From: DASSUW01 sp963835525 | Lineage (GTDB): Bacteria; Actinomycetota; Thermoleophilia; Solirubrobacterales; Solirubrobacteraceae | NCBI GenBank assembly: GCA_963835525.1 | Contig: CAWIFM010000008.1 | Coordinates: 1,116,001-1,180,000, forward strand | DNA: 64,000 nt | Direction of reading: 5' to 3' | Shown here: one piece after another, positions 39,245 through 47,811 of the stretch | Layout: every line of letters begins with the position of its first letter | Numbering within the stretch: the stretch's first letter is position 1 | Translations under genes and position numbers: made by a program | The notes under the pieces: model-generated | The model's input: only the letters and a program-made list of their open reading frames with translations | What the model was told of the DNA's origin: nothing | Databases searched by the model: none

Positions 39245-39575
39245 AAAGCGACAGTTCGACGTTCCCGCGGGAACGCCGCGGGCGCGCTAGTGCTTATCTG
39301 AACTGGGGCCTCCGTCAAGGGCTGGCGGTGAACGGTTGTGGTCGTTGGTGTTCTCGTCGGCTCCGTGGATGCCCGGGCTTATCTGGGTCCGCGACCTGGT
39401 TCGGGTCGGTGACGTGATGGTTGATGGGTCAGTCCGGGTGGAGTGACTCCGGCCGCTCGGTCTTTGTTGGGCCGCCGCCCTTGGACGGGAGCCGCGCAAG
39501 CTGCGGGAGCTGGTCGGAAGCGCTGGGGTCATCGCAGAGTGGCGGGCGGAAGCGGAGCCGGGTGCGGTCGGGTCG
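39245..39575. other. 331-bp stretch between the two IS110 elements
   Basis: No convincing gene. It is unusually T/G-rich on the plus strand (GGTTGTGGTCGTTGGTG), unlike the neighbouring coding DNA. CTTATCTG occurs at 39293 and again at 39378, and GGGGCCTCC at 39305-39313 repeats the outer-stem word of the IS110 5' structures. It may be the right end of the second IS110 element or of an older relative. Confidence 0.4.
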
Positions 39576-40604
39576 TCAGTGGGTCGGGACGGGCTCCAGG
39601 GCGTCGGGGCCGAGTTCGCGTAGCACGTGGAAGGAGCGGCGGGCGAGCTTGCGCGCGATCGTCAGCGACGCGCGCGTGTGGCTGAGGCCGCGGGCCTTGA
39701 GGGCGAGGTAGTCGGCGTGGTCGGGGCTGCTCGGCCGGCAGGCTGCCAATGCGGCTTCGTAGAGCGCCCAGCGCAGGTGCGGGGAGCCCTGGCGGTTGAG
39801 CTTGCCGACCCGTGAGCGGCGGTCCGAGCGGTGCACGCCGATGTCGATGCCGGCCATCCGGACCGCCTTGCGCGAGGCCGAGAGCCGCTGCACGTCGCCG
39901 AGCTCGCAGAGCGTGACCAGCGAGGTCAGCTCGCCCATCCCGTAGAGGGCCATCAGCGCCCGGCAGCCCCTCTGGCGGCGAGCGAGCTGGCGCAGTTCAC
40001 GCTCGAGCGGCGCGATCTGGCCGTCGATGGCGTCGATCATGGCCAGCGCGATCTCAATCCGTTCGCGCGCGTCCTCGGGCAGCGCCAAGCCGTCCAGAAA
40101 CGCTCGCCCCGCGCGGGTGCGCAGCTTCTCCGGCGTCCCGCTGACGCCGTGGTGAAACAGCGTCGCCTGGATCCGCTGCATCCATTGCGTGCGCTCGCCG
40201 ATCAGCGTGTGCCGCAGCCGCGCCCGCGAGCGCCATTGGCGCACGTGCTCGGGCGGGATCCACGCCTCCGGGAGCCGCCCGTCAGTGAGCAGTTCACGCA
40301 GCCATCGCGCGTCCTCACGATCGGTCTTGGCGCGGCGCTTGCGACCGCGCAACGCGCGCGTCTCGACGGGCTCGGCCAGATGCGCCACCGCCCCGGCGGC
40401 GACCAACGCATCGCAGACGAACAGCCAGCCCGTGCAGGCCTCCACTGCGACGTCGATCGCGCGTCCATCGAAGCGCTCGGTCCAGCGCGCGACCGCCGCC
40501 GGTGTGGCGTCGATCCGGCCGCGGAGCACCTCGCCCGACTCGGTGTCCAGCGCATCGAAGGTGATCTGCGCTCTGTGCACGTCAAACCCGGCTACGATCG
40601 CCAT
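39576..40604 (-). CDS. IS110-family transposase (intact)
   Basis: 342 residues from ATG 40602-40604. The DEDD RuvC-like domain: VAGFDVHRAQITFDALD, VAVEACTGWLFVCDALVAAG, KRRAKTDREDARWLRELL, LPEAWIPP. The Transposase_20 part: QRGCRALMALYGMGELTSLV, MAGIDIGVHRSDRRSRVGKL and RQGSPHLRWALYEAALAACR, which holds the conserved Ser. Length is typical. IS110 recombinases use a guide RNA from the element's noncoding end. It is only distantly related to the degenerate copy at 38392. Confidence 0.9.
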   Translation of the reverse strand: MAIVAGFDVHRAQITFDALDTESGEVLRGRIDATPAAVARWTERFDGRAIDVAVEACTGWLFVCDALVAAGAVAHLAEPVETRALRGRKRRAKTDREDARWLRELLTDGRLPEAWIPPEHVRQWRSRARLRHTLIGERTQWMQRIQATLFHHGVSGTPEKLRTRAGRAFLDGLALPEDARERIEIALAMIDAIDGQIAPLERELRQLARRQRGCRALMALYGMGELTSLVTLCELGDVQRLSASRKAVRMAGIDIGVHRSDRRSRVGKLNRQGSPHLRWALYEAALAACRPSSPDHADYLALKARGLSHTRASLTIARKLARRSFHVLRELGPDALEPVPTH

Positions 40605-40605
40605 C

Positions 40606-40672
40606 GGGGCCTCCTCTAAAGCTCCGGCATTGCCACCTTGCGCGAGTCTCTCGCGCTGAGCGGGGGAGGCCC
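40606..40672 (-). ncRNA. Candidate IS110 structured RNA region (copy 2)
   Basis: GGGGCCTCC (40606-40614) pairs with the GGAGGCCC at 40665-40672, enclosing a perfect hairpin GCGCGAG (40640-40646), TCT, CTCGCGC (40650-40656). It starts one base upstream of the transposase ATG. It is followed by TTCATGCCAT (40676-40685), matched by TTCATGACAT (39228-39237) at the same side of copy 1. Confidence 0.45.
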
Positions 40673-40756
40673 TGGTTCATGCCATCTTTGCGCGACAAGC
40701 AGCGCTCTCGGAGGGCGCGACAAGCGACGGCTATCAACCGTTTGACGCTCTCAGGG

Positions 40757-41066
40757 TCATTCCGAGTCGGGTGTCAGCAGGACCTCGTAGTGCCGGATCC
40801 ACGTGTCCTTGAGGAGGTGCTCTTCATCGGGGGCGATCACGGCCTCTTGCCAACGCTCGCCGGCAAACCGCCCGGATCGAATCGACGTCCTCCCAGACCG
40901 TGACGTACAGATACTCGGTAGAGGACGGGTCACGGGGCCCACCCACATGCTGCGCGACGAGCCCCGACTGCCGCGACACGAGCGGCACCGCCGTCTCCCG
41001 GAGGAACGACTCGAACTCAGCCTCCTTACCGGGGTGGATCGTCGGCCTGAAGACACGAATGATCAC
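40757..41066 (-). pseudogene. Antibiotic-biosynthesis-monooxygenase-like (ABM) gene with frameshift
   Basis: From GTG 41064-41066 (GAGGAGG upstream): VIIRVFRPTIHPGKEAEFES, VSRQSGLVAQHVGGPRD, EYLYVTVWEDVDSIRA. The frame is then lost and resumes one base away as FAGERWQEAVIAPDEEHLLK, ending at 40757. Deleting one G (one C on the plus strand near 40868) restores SIRAFAGERWQ, the expected ABM sequence of about 102 residues. ABM proteins are dimeric alpha/beta barrels acting on small aromatics or heme. Single-base error or real frameshift. Confidence 0.75.
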
Positions 41067-41266
41067 GGCCTCCTCCTCGCTCGGTGGCTCGCGCGCCATC
41101 CTACGACCGTCGGCCAATCCCGAGCAACAGCGACGTGCTCGGCGACGAAGTGGCGGTACGAGCCGCCAGATTGGAGCGCGATCAGCGCGTGCGTCCGGCA
41201 TCGTCGCGATACTGCGCGAACCTGGACGCCGATAAGGGTGCCCACAGAACGAGGGGGGACGTTCTC

Positions 41267-41338
41267 ATGAATACCCGGACCATCGCGATCGTCGCGCTCA
41301 TCATCGCCGTCATCGTCCTGTTGCTGCTCCTGCTCTGA
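41267..41338 (+). CDS. Tiny single-TM protein, 23 aa
   Basis: MNTRTIAIVALIIAVIVLLL plus LLL, from ATG 41267 with an excellent ribosome site (GAGGGGGGA). It is a positively charged N-terminus followed by one uninterrupted hydrophobic helix ending in six leucines. Proteins of this pattern occur in several actinobacterial genomes as conserved small hydrophobic ORFs. The strong Shine-Dalgarno sequence and the exact stop after the helix make it a likely real gene. Role unknown; possibly a membrane stress peptide. Confidence 0.6.
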   Translation: MNTRTIAIVALIIAVIVLLLLLL

Positions 41339-41544
41339 AACGGGACCAGGGGCGCGCGACGGTCCGTTCGTCGCGCGCCTGGCGGACCGACGGTCCGCTG
41401 CACTTGCGCTCCCGCTATGTGCGAGTTGCGCAAGCCAGGCGAAAGCGCCAGCGCACGCGCGTCAGGGGCCCGTGCGTGCGACAGCAAGCCGGCACTGGGC
41501 ATCGTGATCGCATTCGTCCGGGGGAGAGCTCGAGGGCAGCGGGC

Positions 41545-42486
41545 TCAGCCTGGGGGCGGCGTCCAGGTGGCCGCGATGGGCTGGTCGAAGCCCACGTGCA
41601 TCCGATCCTGGTGCGCAGCGTCCGTGAAGAATCCCTGGGCGGCGATAGCGAACGGAGTTCCGATCTCGCTGGGCCGGATGTTCGCCGGCAGGGAGGCGAG
41701 CGACACTGCAGCCGCGTAGGCGGCGGCGTTGGCGGGGCTGACAGGCATCCCGTCCACAGCGGTGATGTCCGCCGCACGGCCCCAGTAGTGGTTCGAGATG
41801 GTGCCGCCCGCGTCGAAGTTGGGGTGATCGCTGCAGATCGGTCCCACAACGATCGCGTGGGCGTCGGCCATTCGCGCGAGGACCGCCACGACGCGTGGGT
41901 CGATCAAACCCGCGCTGAGGTCGGCCCGGCCGGCCGGGCCGAGGGCGACGTTGGAGTTGCCGAGCAGAGCCAGCGTCTGCGCGCTCGGCGGACCGCCCGT
42001 ACCCTCGTGGCCGAACTGAGCGGGATCGATCAGTGGCGGAGGCGCCGAACCCGGTGGCACCGGCGATCCGGGCGGTGCCGGCAGCGGGCTGGGCGGATGT
42101 GCGGCGGCGACCCGCACCCGCAGGACGTCCGACCGGGCGACGGTCGTCCCCCTGCGCCGGATGAGCACGCGAAACCGTCTGATGGCGGCGCGCTCGGGCG
42201 CCGAACAGCGAAGGGTCAGCGACCGGCTCCGCAGGCGGCCGCGGGCCACCGTCCGCCAGCGCCCACGCCGTCGCTCCTGCAAGAACGCCTTGGCGCCGAT
42301 ACGGCGGCCGACCTCGACCACCACCCGACACGGCTCGCCCACGACCGGCGGCTCGGGCATCGCAGCCTTCACGCGGAGCGCTGACGCCGGAGCGGCGACG
42401 ATTCCCAGCGCCGCCACAAGGAGCGCCAGAACGGCGGTCACGCTCAGTCCGCTCCTGGCGGCACCGCGCACCGAGCGTGGATCCAT
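41545..42486 (-). CDS. Secreted M15-like putative peptidase
   Basis: 313 residues with a signal peptide (VTAVLALLVAALGIVAAPASA). Residues 40-130 are an Ig-like domain (RVVVEVGRRIGAKAFLQERR). A Pro-rich linker follows (PPSPLPAPPGSPVPPGSAPP). The C-terminal part has SNHYWGRAADITAV, which fits the SxHxxGxAxD zinc motif of M15 D-Ala-D-Ala peptidases, and RMHVGFDQ for the last His. Likely a cell-wall peptidase, or a non-enzymatic relative since the second His-Asp pair is spaced unusually. No partner gene nearby. Confidence 0.72.
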   Translation of the reverse strand: MDPRSVRGAARSGLSVTAVLALLVAALGIVAAPASALRVKAAMPEPPVVGEPCRVVVEVGRRIGAKAFLQERRRGRWRTVARGRLRSRSLTLRCSAPERAAIRRFRVLIRRRGTTVARSDVLRVRVAAAHPPSPLPAPPGSPVPPGSAPPPLIDPAQFGHEGTGGPPSAQTLALLGNSNVALGPAGRADLSAGLIDPRVVAVLARMADAHAIVVGPICSDHPNFDAGGTISNHYWGRAADITAVDGMPVSPANAAAYAAAVSLASLPANIRPSEIGTPFAIAAQGFFTDAAHQDRMHVGFDQPIAATWTPPPG

Positions 42487-42554
42487 ACGCCCGACAGTAG
42501 GCCGACCCGCGGTCCGCCGTCAAATCCCGCGCTCGCACGGCGTGCCGATGCGAG

Positions 42555-43070
42555 TCAGCAGTCGAATACCGACCAGCAGATCTCGTTCCGCAACCGCTGG
42601 TCGTCGAGTACCAGCTCGCGAATCGGCTCCGGAAGCTGTTCACGCTGCCACCGGCACTCGAGTCGCCCTGCGGCCTCGCCCTCGCCATCCGGCGCGGCGG
42701 CACGTGCGGCCTTGATCGCGTAGGCGGCAGCGCCGAGCTCGTGCGCGGCGACGTGCGCGACGACACCGGCCTGGCCCGCAGCGTAAGCGGCGTGCCGTGG
42801 TGCTCCGCGCAGGTCTCTGGCCGCCCCCATTGCCCGGCCGGCCGCCGCACGCGCCTGGGTCATCTTGACCTCGCCACGCACCCAGGCGCGGGCATGCTCG
42901 ATCGCCTGACGCGGTCGCGGGTCCTTCGGCTGAGCCGACTCGAAGAGGTCGAGGACGTGCTCTGCGCACGATGCCGCCCAAAGTGCGAGGAGATGGTGAT
43001 CCGAGTCGGTGAGCGTCCCGCCGCGGCGGATCGTCACGAAGCGAGGGTCCCGGACCTTCGGGAGGATCAT
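42555..43070 (-). CDS. Imm5-like putative immunity protein
   Basis: 171 residues from ATG 43068-43070. SDHHLLALWAASCAEHVLDL, PRPRQAIEHARAWVRGEVKM, TQARAAAGRAMGAARDLRGA, AAYAAGQAGVVAHVAAHELG, AAYAIKAARAA and ECRWQREQLPEPIRELVLDD follow the helical repeat family annotated as 'putative immunity protein'. Many copies occur alone, as here: no toxin with a polymorphic C-terminal domain is adjacent. Function therefore unknown. It ends in a Cys (FDC). Confidence 0.7.
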   Translation of the reverse strand: MILPKVRDPRFVTIRRGGTLTDSDHHLLALWAASCAEHVLDLFESAQPKDPRPRQAIEHARAWVRGEVKMTQARAAAGRAMGAARDLRGAPRHAAYAAGQAGVVAHVAAHELGAAAYAIKAARAAAPDGEGEAAGRLECRWQREQLPEPIRELVLDDQRLRNEICWSVFDC

Positions 43071-43081
43071 GGCCGGAACGT

Positions 43082-45021
43082 CTACACGTCGGCGCCGGCG
43101 CGGGCGCCCTCGGCGACCGCGTCGAGCAGCGTGCGCGGCGCGAGTGCGTCGCCGGCCACCACGAGCCGGAGCTTCAGTTGGTCGCGGAGGTCTTCGACGG
43201 CGCGGCGGTAGCCGGCCATGACGACGAGGCCCACGGCCTCGCGCCGCTCGCCGCGCTCGGTGTAGATGTTGCGCAGCGTGACGCCGTCGGCATCGCTGGA
43301 GACGCCGCTCAGGTGCGGCGTCATCGCGACGCCGGCGAGCGCGAGGCGGCGGAACACGAACGGCTGCTGCGTCGGATCGATCTCCGCGCCGACGACCGGA
43401 TGGTTGGTGGCGATCTCGACGGTGAATCCCTCCGCGACGAGCCGCTCCGCGGCGGTCGGCGCGAGGAAGCCGCCCTCATCGTCGAGCACCAGCGCCGACC
43501 GTTGCCCGACCTCTGGGACCCCGGTCTCGAGCAGCACGTCGACGTCGATCACCGGAACCGGCCCGGGCGGCGCGGCCGACGGCCGGAGCTCCGATCCCGT
43601 CGCGAGGATCACCGCATCCGGCGACTCTGCGAGCACCTCCTGCGCCGTGGCCGCGACACCGGTGCGGAGCTCGGCTCCGGCGGCCTCTGCCTCGTCCTGC
43701 AGCCAGTCGATGTAGCGCGCCCAGCGCTCCCGGCCGCGTCGGGCCCCGGCGAGGCGAGCCCGTCCGCCGAGTTGCGAGCGGCGCTCGAAGAGCACGACCC
43801 CGTGACCGCGGAGCGCGGCAGCGCGTGCCGCCTCGAGCCCGGCCACTCCACCTCCGACGACGACGACTCGTCCCGCCGTCGCGGCCGGGGCGAGCTCGGC
43901 GAGCTCGGACTCGCGGATGCCCGGGTTCACCGAGCACCACATCGGCCGATCGGTGTAGAGGCGGCCGATGCAGCCCTCGTTGAGGCCGATGCAGGGCCGC
44001 GCGGCCCGACCCACGCGGGCCTTCGCGGGCAGGTCGGGGTCGGCGATGATCGCGCGCGTCATCGCGACGAGGTCGACGCCGCTGGCCACGCACGCGTCCG
44101 CCATGGCGGGCTCCACGTTGCGGCCGGCCACGATCACCGGAACGCCGACCGCCTCGCGGAAGCGCCGCGCGCGCTCGTTGAAGACGCCCTCCGGGAGCTC
44201 GTCGCCGGGCACGAAGTACGCGGTCGACAATCGCGTCGCGCCCGTGCCGCCGCTCACGCTGAACAGGTCGATCGCCCCGCTCGCCGCGAGGCTGCGCGCG
44301 ATCTCGATCAGCTCGTCCGGGCCGAGGCCGCCGGTCAGGCACTGATCGACCGCCATCCGGAAGCCGACGATGAAGTCGTCGGACACCGCAGCGCGCACGG
44401 CTTCCAGCACCTCGCGGCCGAAGCGCGTGCGGTTCTCCAGGCTGCCGCCGTACTCGTCCGTGCGCGTGTTGACGCCCGGGTCGAAGAACTGCTCGATCAG
44501 GTGCCCGCCGAACGACGTCACCTCGCAGCCGTCCCAGCCGCAGCGCTCCAGGCGCGCCGCCGCGTCGGCGAACCGCTGCACGATCGCCGGGATCTCGGAG
44601 ACGGCGAGCGGCACGGGCACCTCGAGGTGGACACCCTCGGGAAGGTCGGAGGGCGCGCGCAGCGGGACGCCCGTCAGCGTGGACGTGCCGCGCCGCCCCA
44701 TGTGCGTCATCTGCGAGATGCAGCGCGCGCCGTGGCCGTGGACGCCGTCGGCCAGAGCCGGAGCGCCGGCTCGTTGCGCTCGTCCCAGAGCGCGATCGAG
44801 CCATACGACGCCGCTGTCGTCGGGTCGACCGAGGCCGAGCCGAACGTCATGACGAGCGCGCATCCACCGGCCGCCTTGCGGACGTGGTAGTCCACCTCGC
44901 GCGGATCGATCAGACCGTCACGGCCCCAGCCCGTCGCGTGCGGCGTCGAGACGATCCGGTTGCGCAGCACCTGCCCCCGCAGCTCCAGCGGCGAGTAGAG
45001 GTGCGGGAAGGCGTTGGTCAT
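43082..45021 (-). pseudogene. Old-yellow-enzyme/2,4-dienoyl-CoA reductase-type oxidoreductase with frameshift
   Basis: From ATG 45019-45021: MTNAFPHLYSPLELRGQVLR, STPHATGWGRDGLIDPREVD, then DERNEPALR. The frame shifts near 44757, where CGGGCT appears to have become CGGCT. It continues ALADGVHGHGARCISQMTHM, HLIEQFFDPGVNTRTDEYGG. A 4Fe-4S cluster region (CIGLNEGCIGRLYTDRPMWC) and a C-terminal FAD/NAD domain (VVVVGGGVAGLEAARAAALR) follow. Full length about 646 residues, as expected for the FMN/FAD/FeS family. With one base restored the enzyme looks complete; likely reduces enones or amine-derived intermediates. Confidence 0.78.
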
Positions 45022-45028
45022 CGGGCGA

Positions 45029-46285
45029 CTACGGTGCCGAGCCCTTGACGACCTTCATCGAACGTCAGCTGGCCGTCCTCGACCGTTCCAGCGACCTGTC
45101 GGTCAGCGACGTGTCGCCGTTGTCATCGATCGAGTACGTGCCGAGCACGCTCTCGCGGTCCTTGGTGTCGAACAGCGCCTTGACGATGTCGGCCTTCTCG
45201 CCCGTCTCCGAGCGCTCGATCGCGTCGAGCGCCAGGCGCATCGACTCATAGCCGTAGATCGAGTACGGATCGGGGGTCTTGTCGCCGTACTTCTCGCCGT
45301 AGTCCTTGAAGAAGTCCTGGCCGTCCGGCGGAAGCTCGACGGCGGCAGCGACGGGGAGGTGCACTTGTAGCGCGTGGCCACCTCGGCCGGGAGCTGCCCT
45401 CCTTGGGGTTGGTGAAGCCGCTCTCGCAGATGCCGTCCGGCCCGTAGAGCTTCGCGTTGGGGATCGCCGCCGCGAAGTCCTTGTACAGCTGGACCGCGTT
45501 GTTCCCCGTGATCCCCGAGAAGACGAAGCAATCGGCGCCCGCCGACGCGGCGCTCTGGGCCAGTGAGCGGTAGTTGGGGGCGTTCTTGTCGATCGCGTCG
45601 TTGGAGAGGATCTCGAGGCCGAGGTCGCTCGGCCGCGGTCTCGATCGCCTCCGCGAGGCCGGCGCCGTAGACCTCCTTGTCGTTGGTCATCTCCACCTTG
45701 GTGCAGCCGTCCTCCTTCATCACCGAGACCATCGCCGGGCCCTTGATCGAGTCCCTGGCGACCATGCGCACGTAGTTGCGCTGCCCCGACGGGTAGTACT
45801 TGTCGGGCTCGCCCGGGGTGGCCCCCGGGTCGTCGATGGTCAGGCCGACCGCGGTGTTCGCCGGGCTGATCAGCGGCACGCCGGCCTCGTTGAGGATCGG
45901 GATCGAGACCGCCGCGGCGCCGCTGTTGAACTCGCCGATGTACACGCCGTCGTGTCGTCCTGCGCGGCCTTGCGGGCGTTGGCCGACGTCGCCTCCGGCG
46001 TCCAAGTGCCCGCCTGCGCGGTCGAGTTGTCCAGCGACACGAACTTGATCTTGTACTCGCCCGCCTTGTTGCCGTTCTGCTCGAGCGCGAGCTTCATGCC
46101 GTTGACGACCGACCTGGTCTGCGGGCTCGCCGCGCCCTGCAGCGGCATCGACGAATAGATCGTCAACGTCTTGCCGCCGCCTTCTGCGGCACCGCCGTCG
46201 TCGTCACCCCCGCACGCGCCGACGCCCAGCGCGAGGGCCAGGCAGCCGACTGTGGCCAACCACGGGCACGCATGGAACCGCTCAT
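45029..46285 (-). pseudogene. ABC-type branched-chain amino-acid substrate-binding protein, multiply frameshifted
   Basis: ATG 46283-46285 with GAGGGGAGA upstream. The lipoprotein signal (LATVGCLALALGVGACGG) and TIYSSMPLQGAASPQTRSVV, YIGEFNSGAAAVSIPILNEA, SPANTAVGLT, VRMVARDSIKGPAMV, DGQDFFKDYGEKYGDKTPDP and YGYESMRLALDAIE are all recognisable as a Peripla_BP_6 protein of about 400 residues. They lie in three frames: at least five shifts (near 46262, 45950, 45635, 45400 and 45045) are needed to join them. The gene cannot be expressed as read. Neighbouring GntR and oxidoreductase genes suggest a lost uptake system. Confidence 0.72.
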
Positions 46286-46303
46286 CACTGTCTCCCCTCG
46301 ACG

Positions 46304-46948
46304 ATGAGGGCCTATGAGGCCATCATCAGCGGCGAGCTGCCCGCCGGCTACCGCCTGAGGATCCGAGACATCGCCGAGCAGGTGGGAACCAGCGTCATGC
46401 CCGTACGCGAGGCGATCCGCCGCCTCGAGGAGGCCGGTCTGGCCGAGCGGGAGCCGCACAAGGGCGCGGTCGTGAAGGGGCTGACGCTCGAGGAGCTCGT
46501 GCACGTCTACGACGTGCGCCGGCTGCTGGAGGGCGAGGCCGCGCGGCTGGGGGCTGAGCGGATGACCGACGAGGAGTGCGAGCGGATGCAGGCCGAGTAC
46601 GACCTGATGGCGACGGCGATCGGCGAGCGCCGCGTGGTCGATCTCCTCGACCACGACGAGGCGCTGTTGGCGATCCTCTACACCGCGTCCGGCAATCCCG
46701 TCCTGGTCAACATGATCAGGACGCTCTGGCAGCACTGTCGCGCCTACAAGATCGTCGGCGCCCAGGGGACGCTGGACGCCGAGGGGGCGGACTCGCTCTG
46801 GCGTTACCAGAATGACCTGCTCGCTGCTGCGCGCAAGCGAGACGGTGCCGCCGCGCTGTCGGTGTCCGATGCCTCCCTCGACAACGCTACGCAGCGCATC
46901 AGGGCGCTCCTGGCCGCACAGAAGGAGGAAAGCGCCGGCGCCCTCTGA
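46304..46948 (+). CDS. GntR-family regulator (FadR/FCD type)
   Basis: 214 residues. The winged helix ELPAGYRLRIRDIAEQVGTS, MPVREAIRRLEEAGLAEREP is followed by the FCD ligand domain: HVYDVRRLLEGEAARLGAER, DLLDHDEALLAILYTASGNP, WQHCRAYKIVG. FCD proteins bind carboxylic acids with a metal held by His/Asp residues. The start (ATG 46304) gives an N-terminus about 15 residues shorter than usual, so an upstream start may have been lost. Divergent, 18 bp from the SBP gene, so likely its regulator. Confidence 0.82.
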   Translation: MRAYEAIISGELPAGYRLRIRDIAEQVGTSVMPVREAIRRLEEAGLAEREPHKGAVVKGLTLEELVHVYDVRRLLEGEAARLGAERMTDEECERMQAEYDLMATAIGERRVVDLLDHDEALLAILYTASGNPVLVNMIRTLWQHCRAYKIVGAQGTLDAEGADSLWRYQNDLLAAARKRDGAAALSVSDASLDNATQRIRALLAAQKEESAGAL

Positions 46949-47040
46949 CGACAGCGATCCGCGCGTCGCTTGCGTTCTTCTCCACGGCGTGGTTGCGTGG
47001 ACCACGAGAGACGTGCCGCGACGAGAGGGAGCAGTGCCCG

Positions 47041-47810
<770 letters not shown>

Positions 47811-47811
<1 letters not shown>

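Noticed and set aside
32283..40685. Composite transposon carrying the genes between the IS elements
   Set aside because: The flanking elements belong to different families (IS256/IS30 versus IS110), and no matching terminal repeats flank the whole segment.
41404..42384. 326-codon plus-strand frame
   Set aside because: Antisense of the secreted M15-like protein; no family-like motif.
43178..44890. 570-codon plus-strand frame opposite the old-yellow-enzyme gene
   Set aside because: Composition is typical of a GC-rich shadow, while the minus strand gives clear FMN, FeS and FAD motifs.
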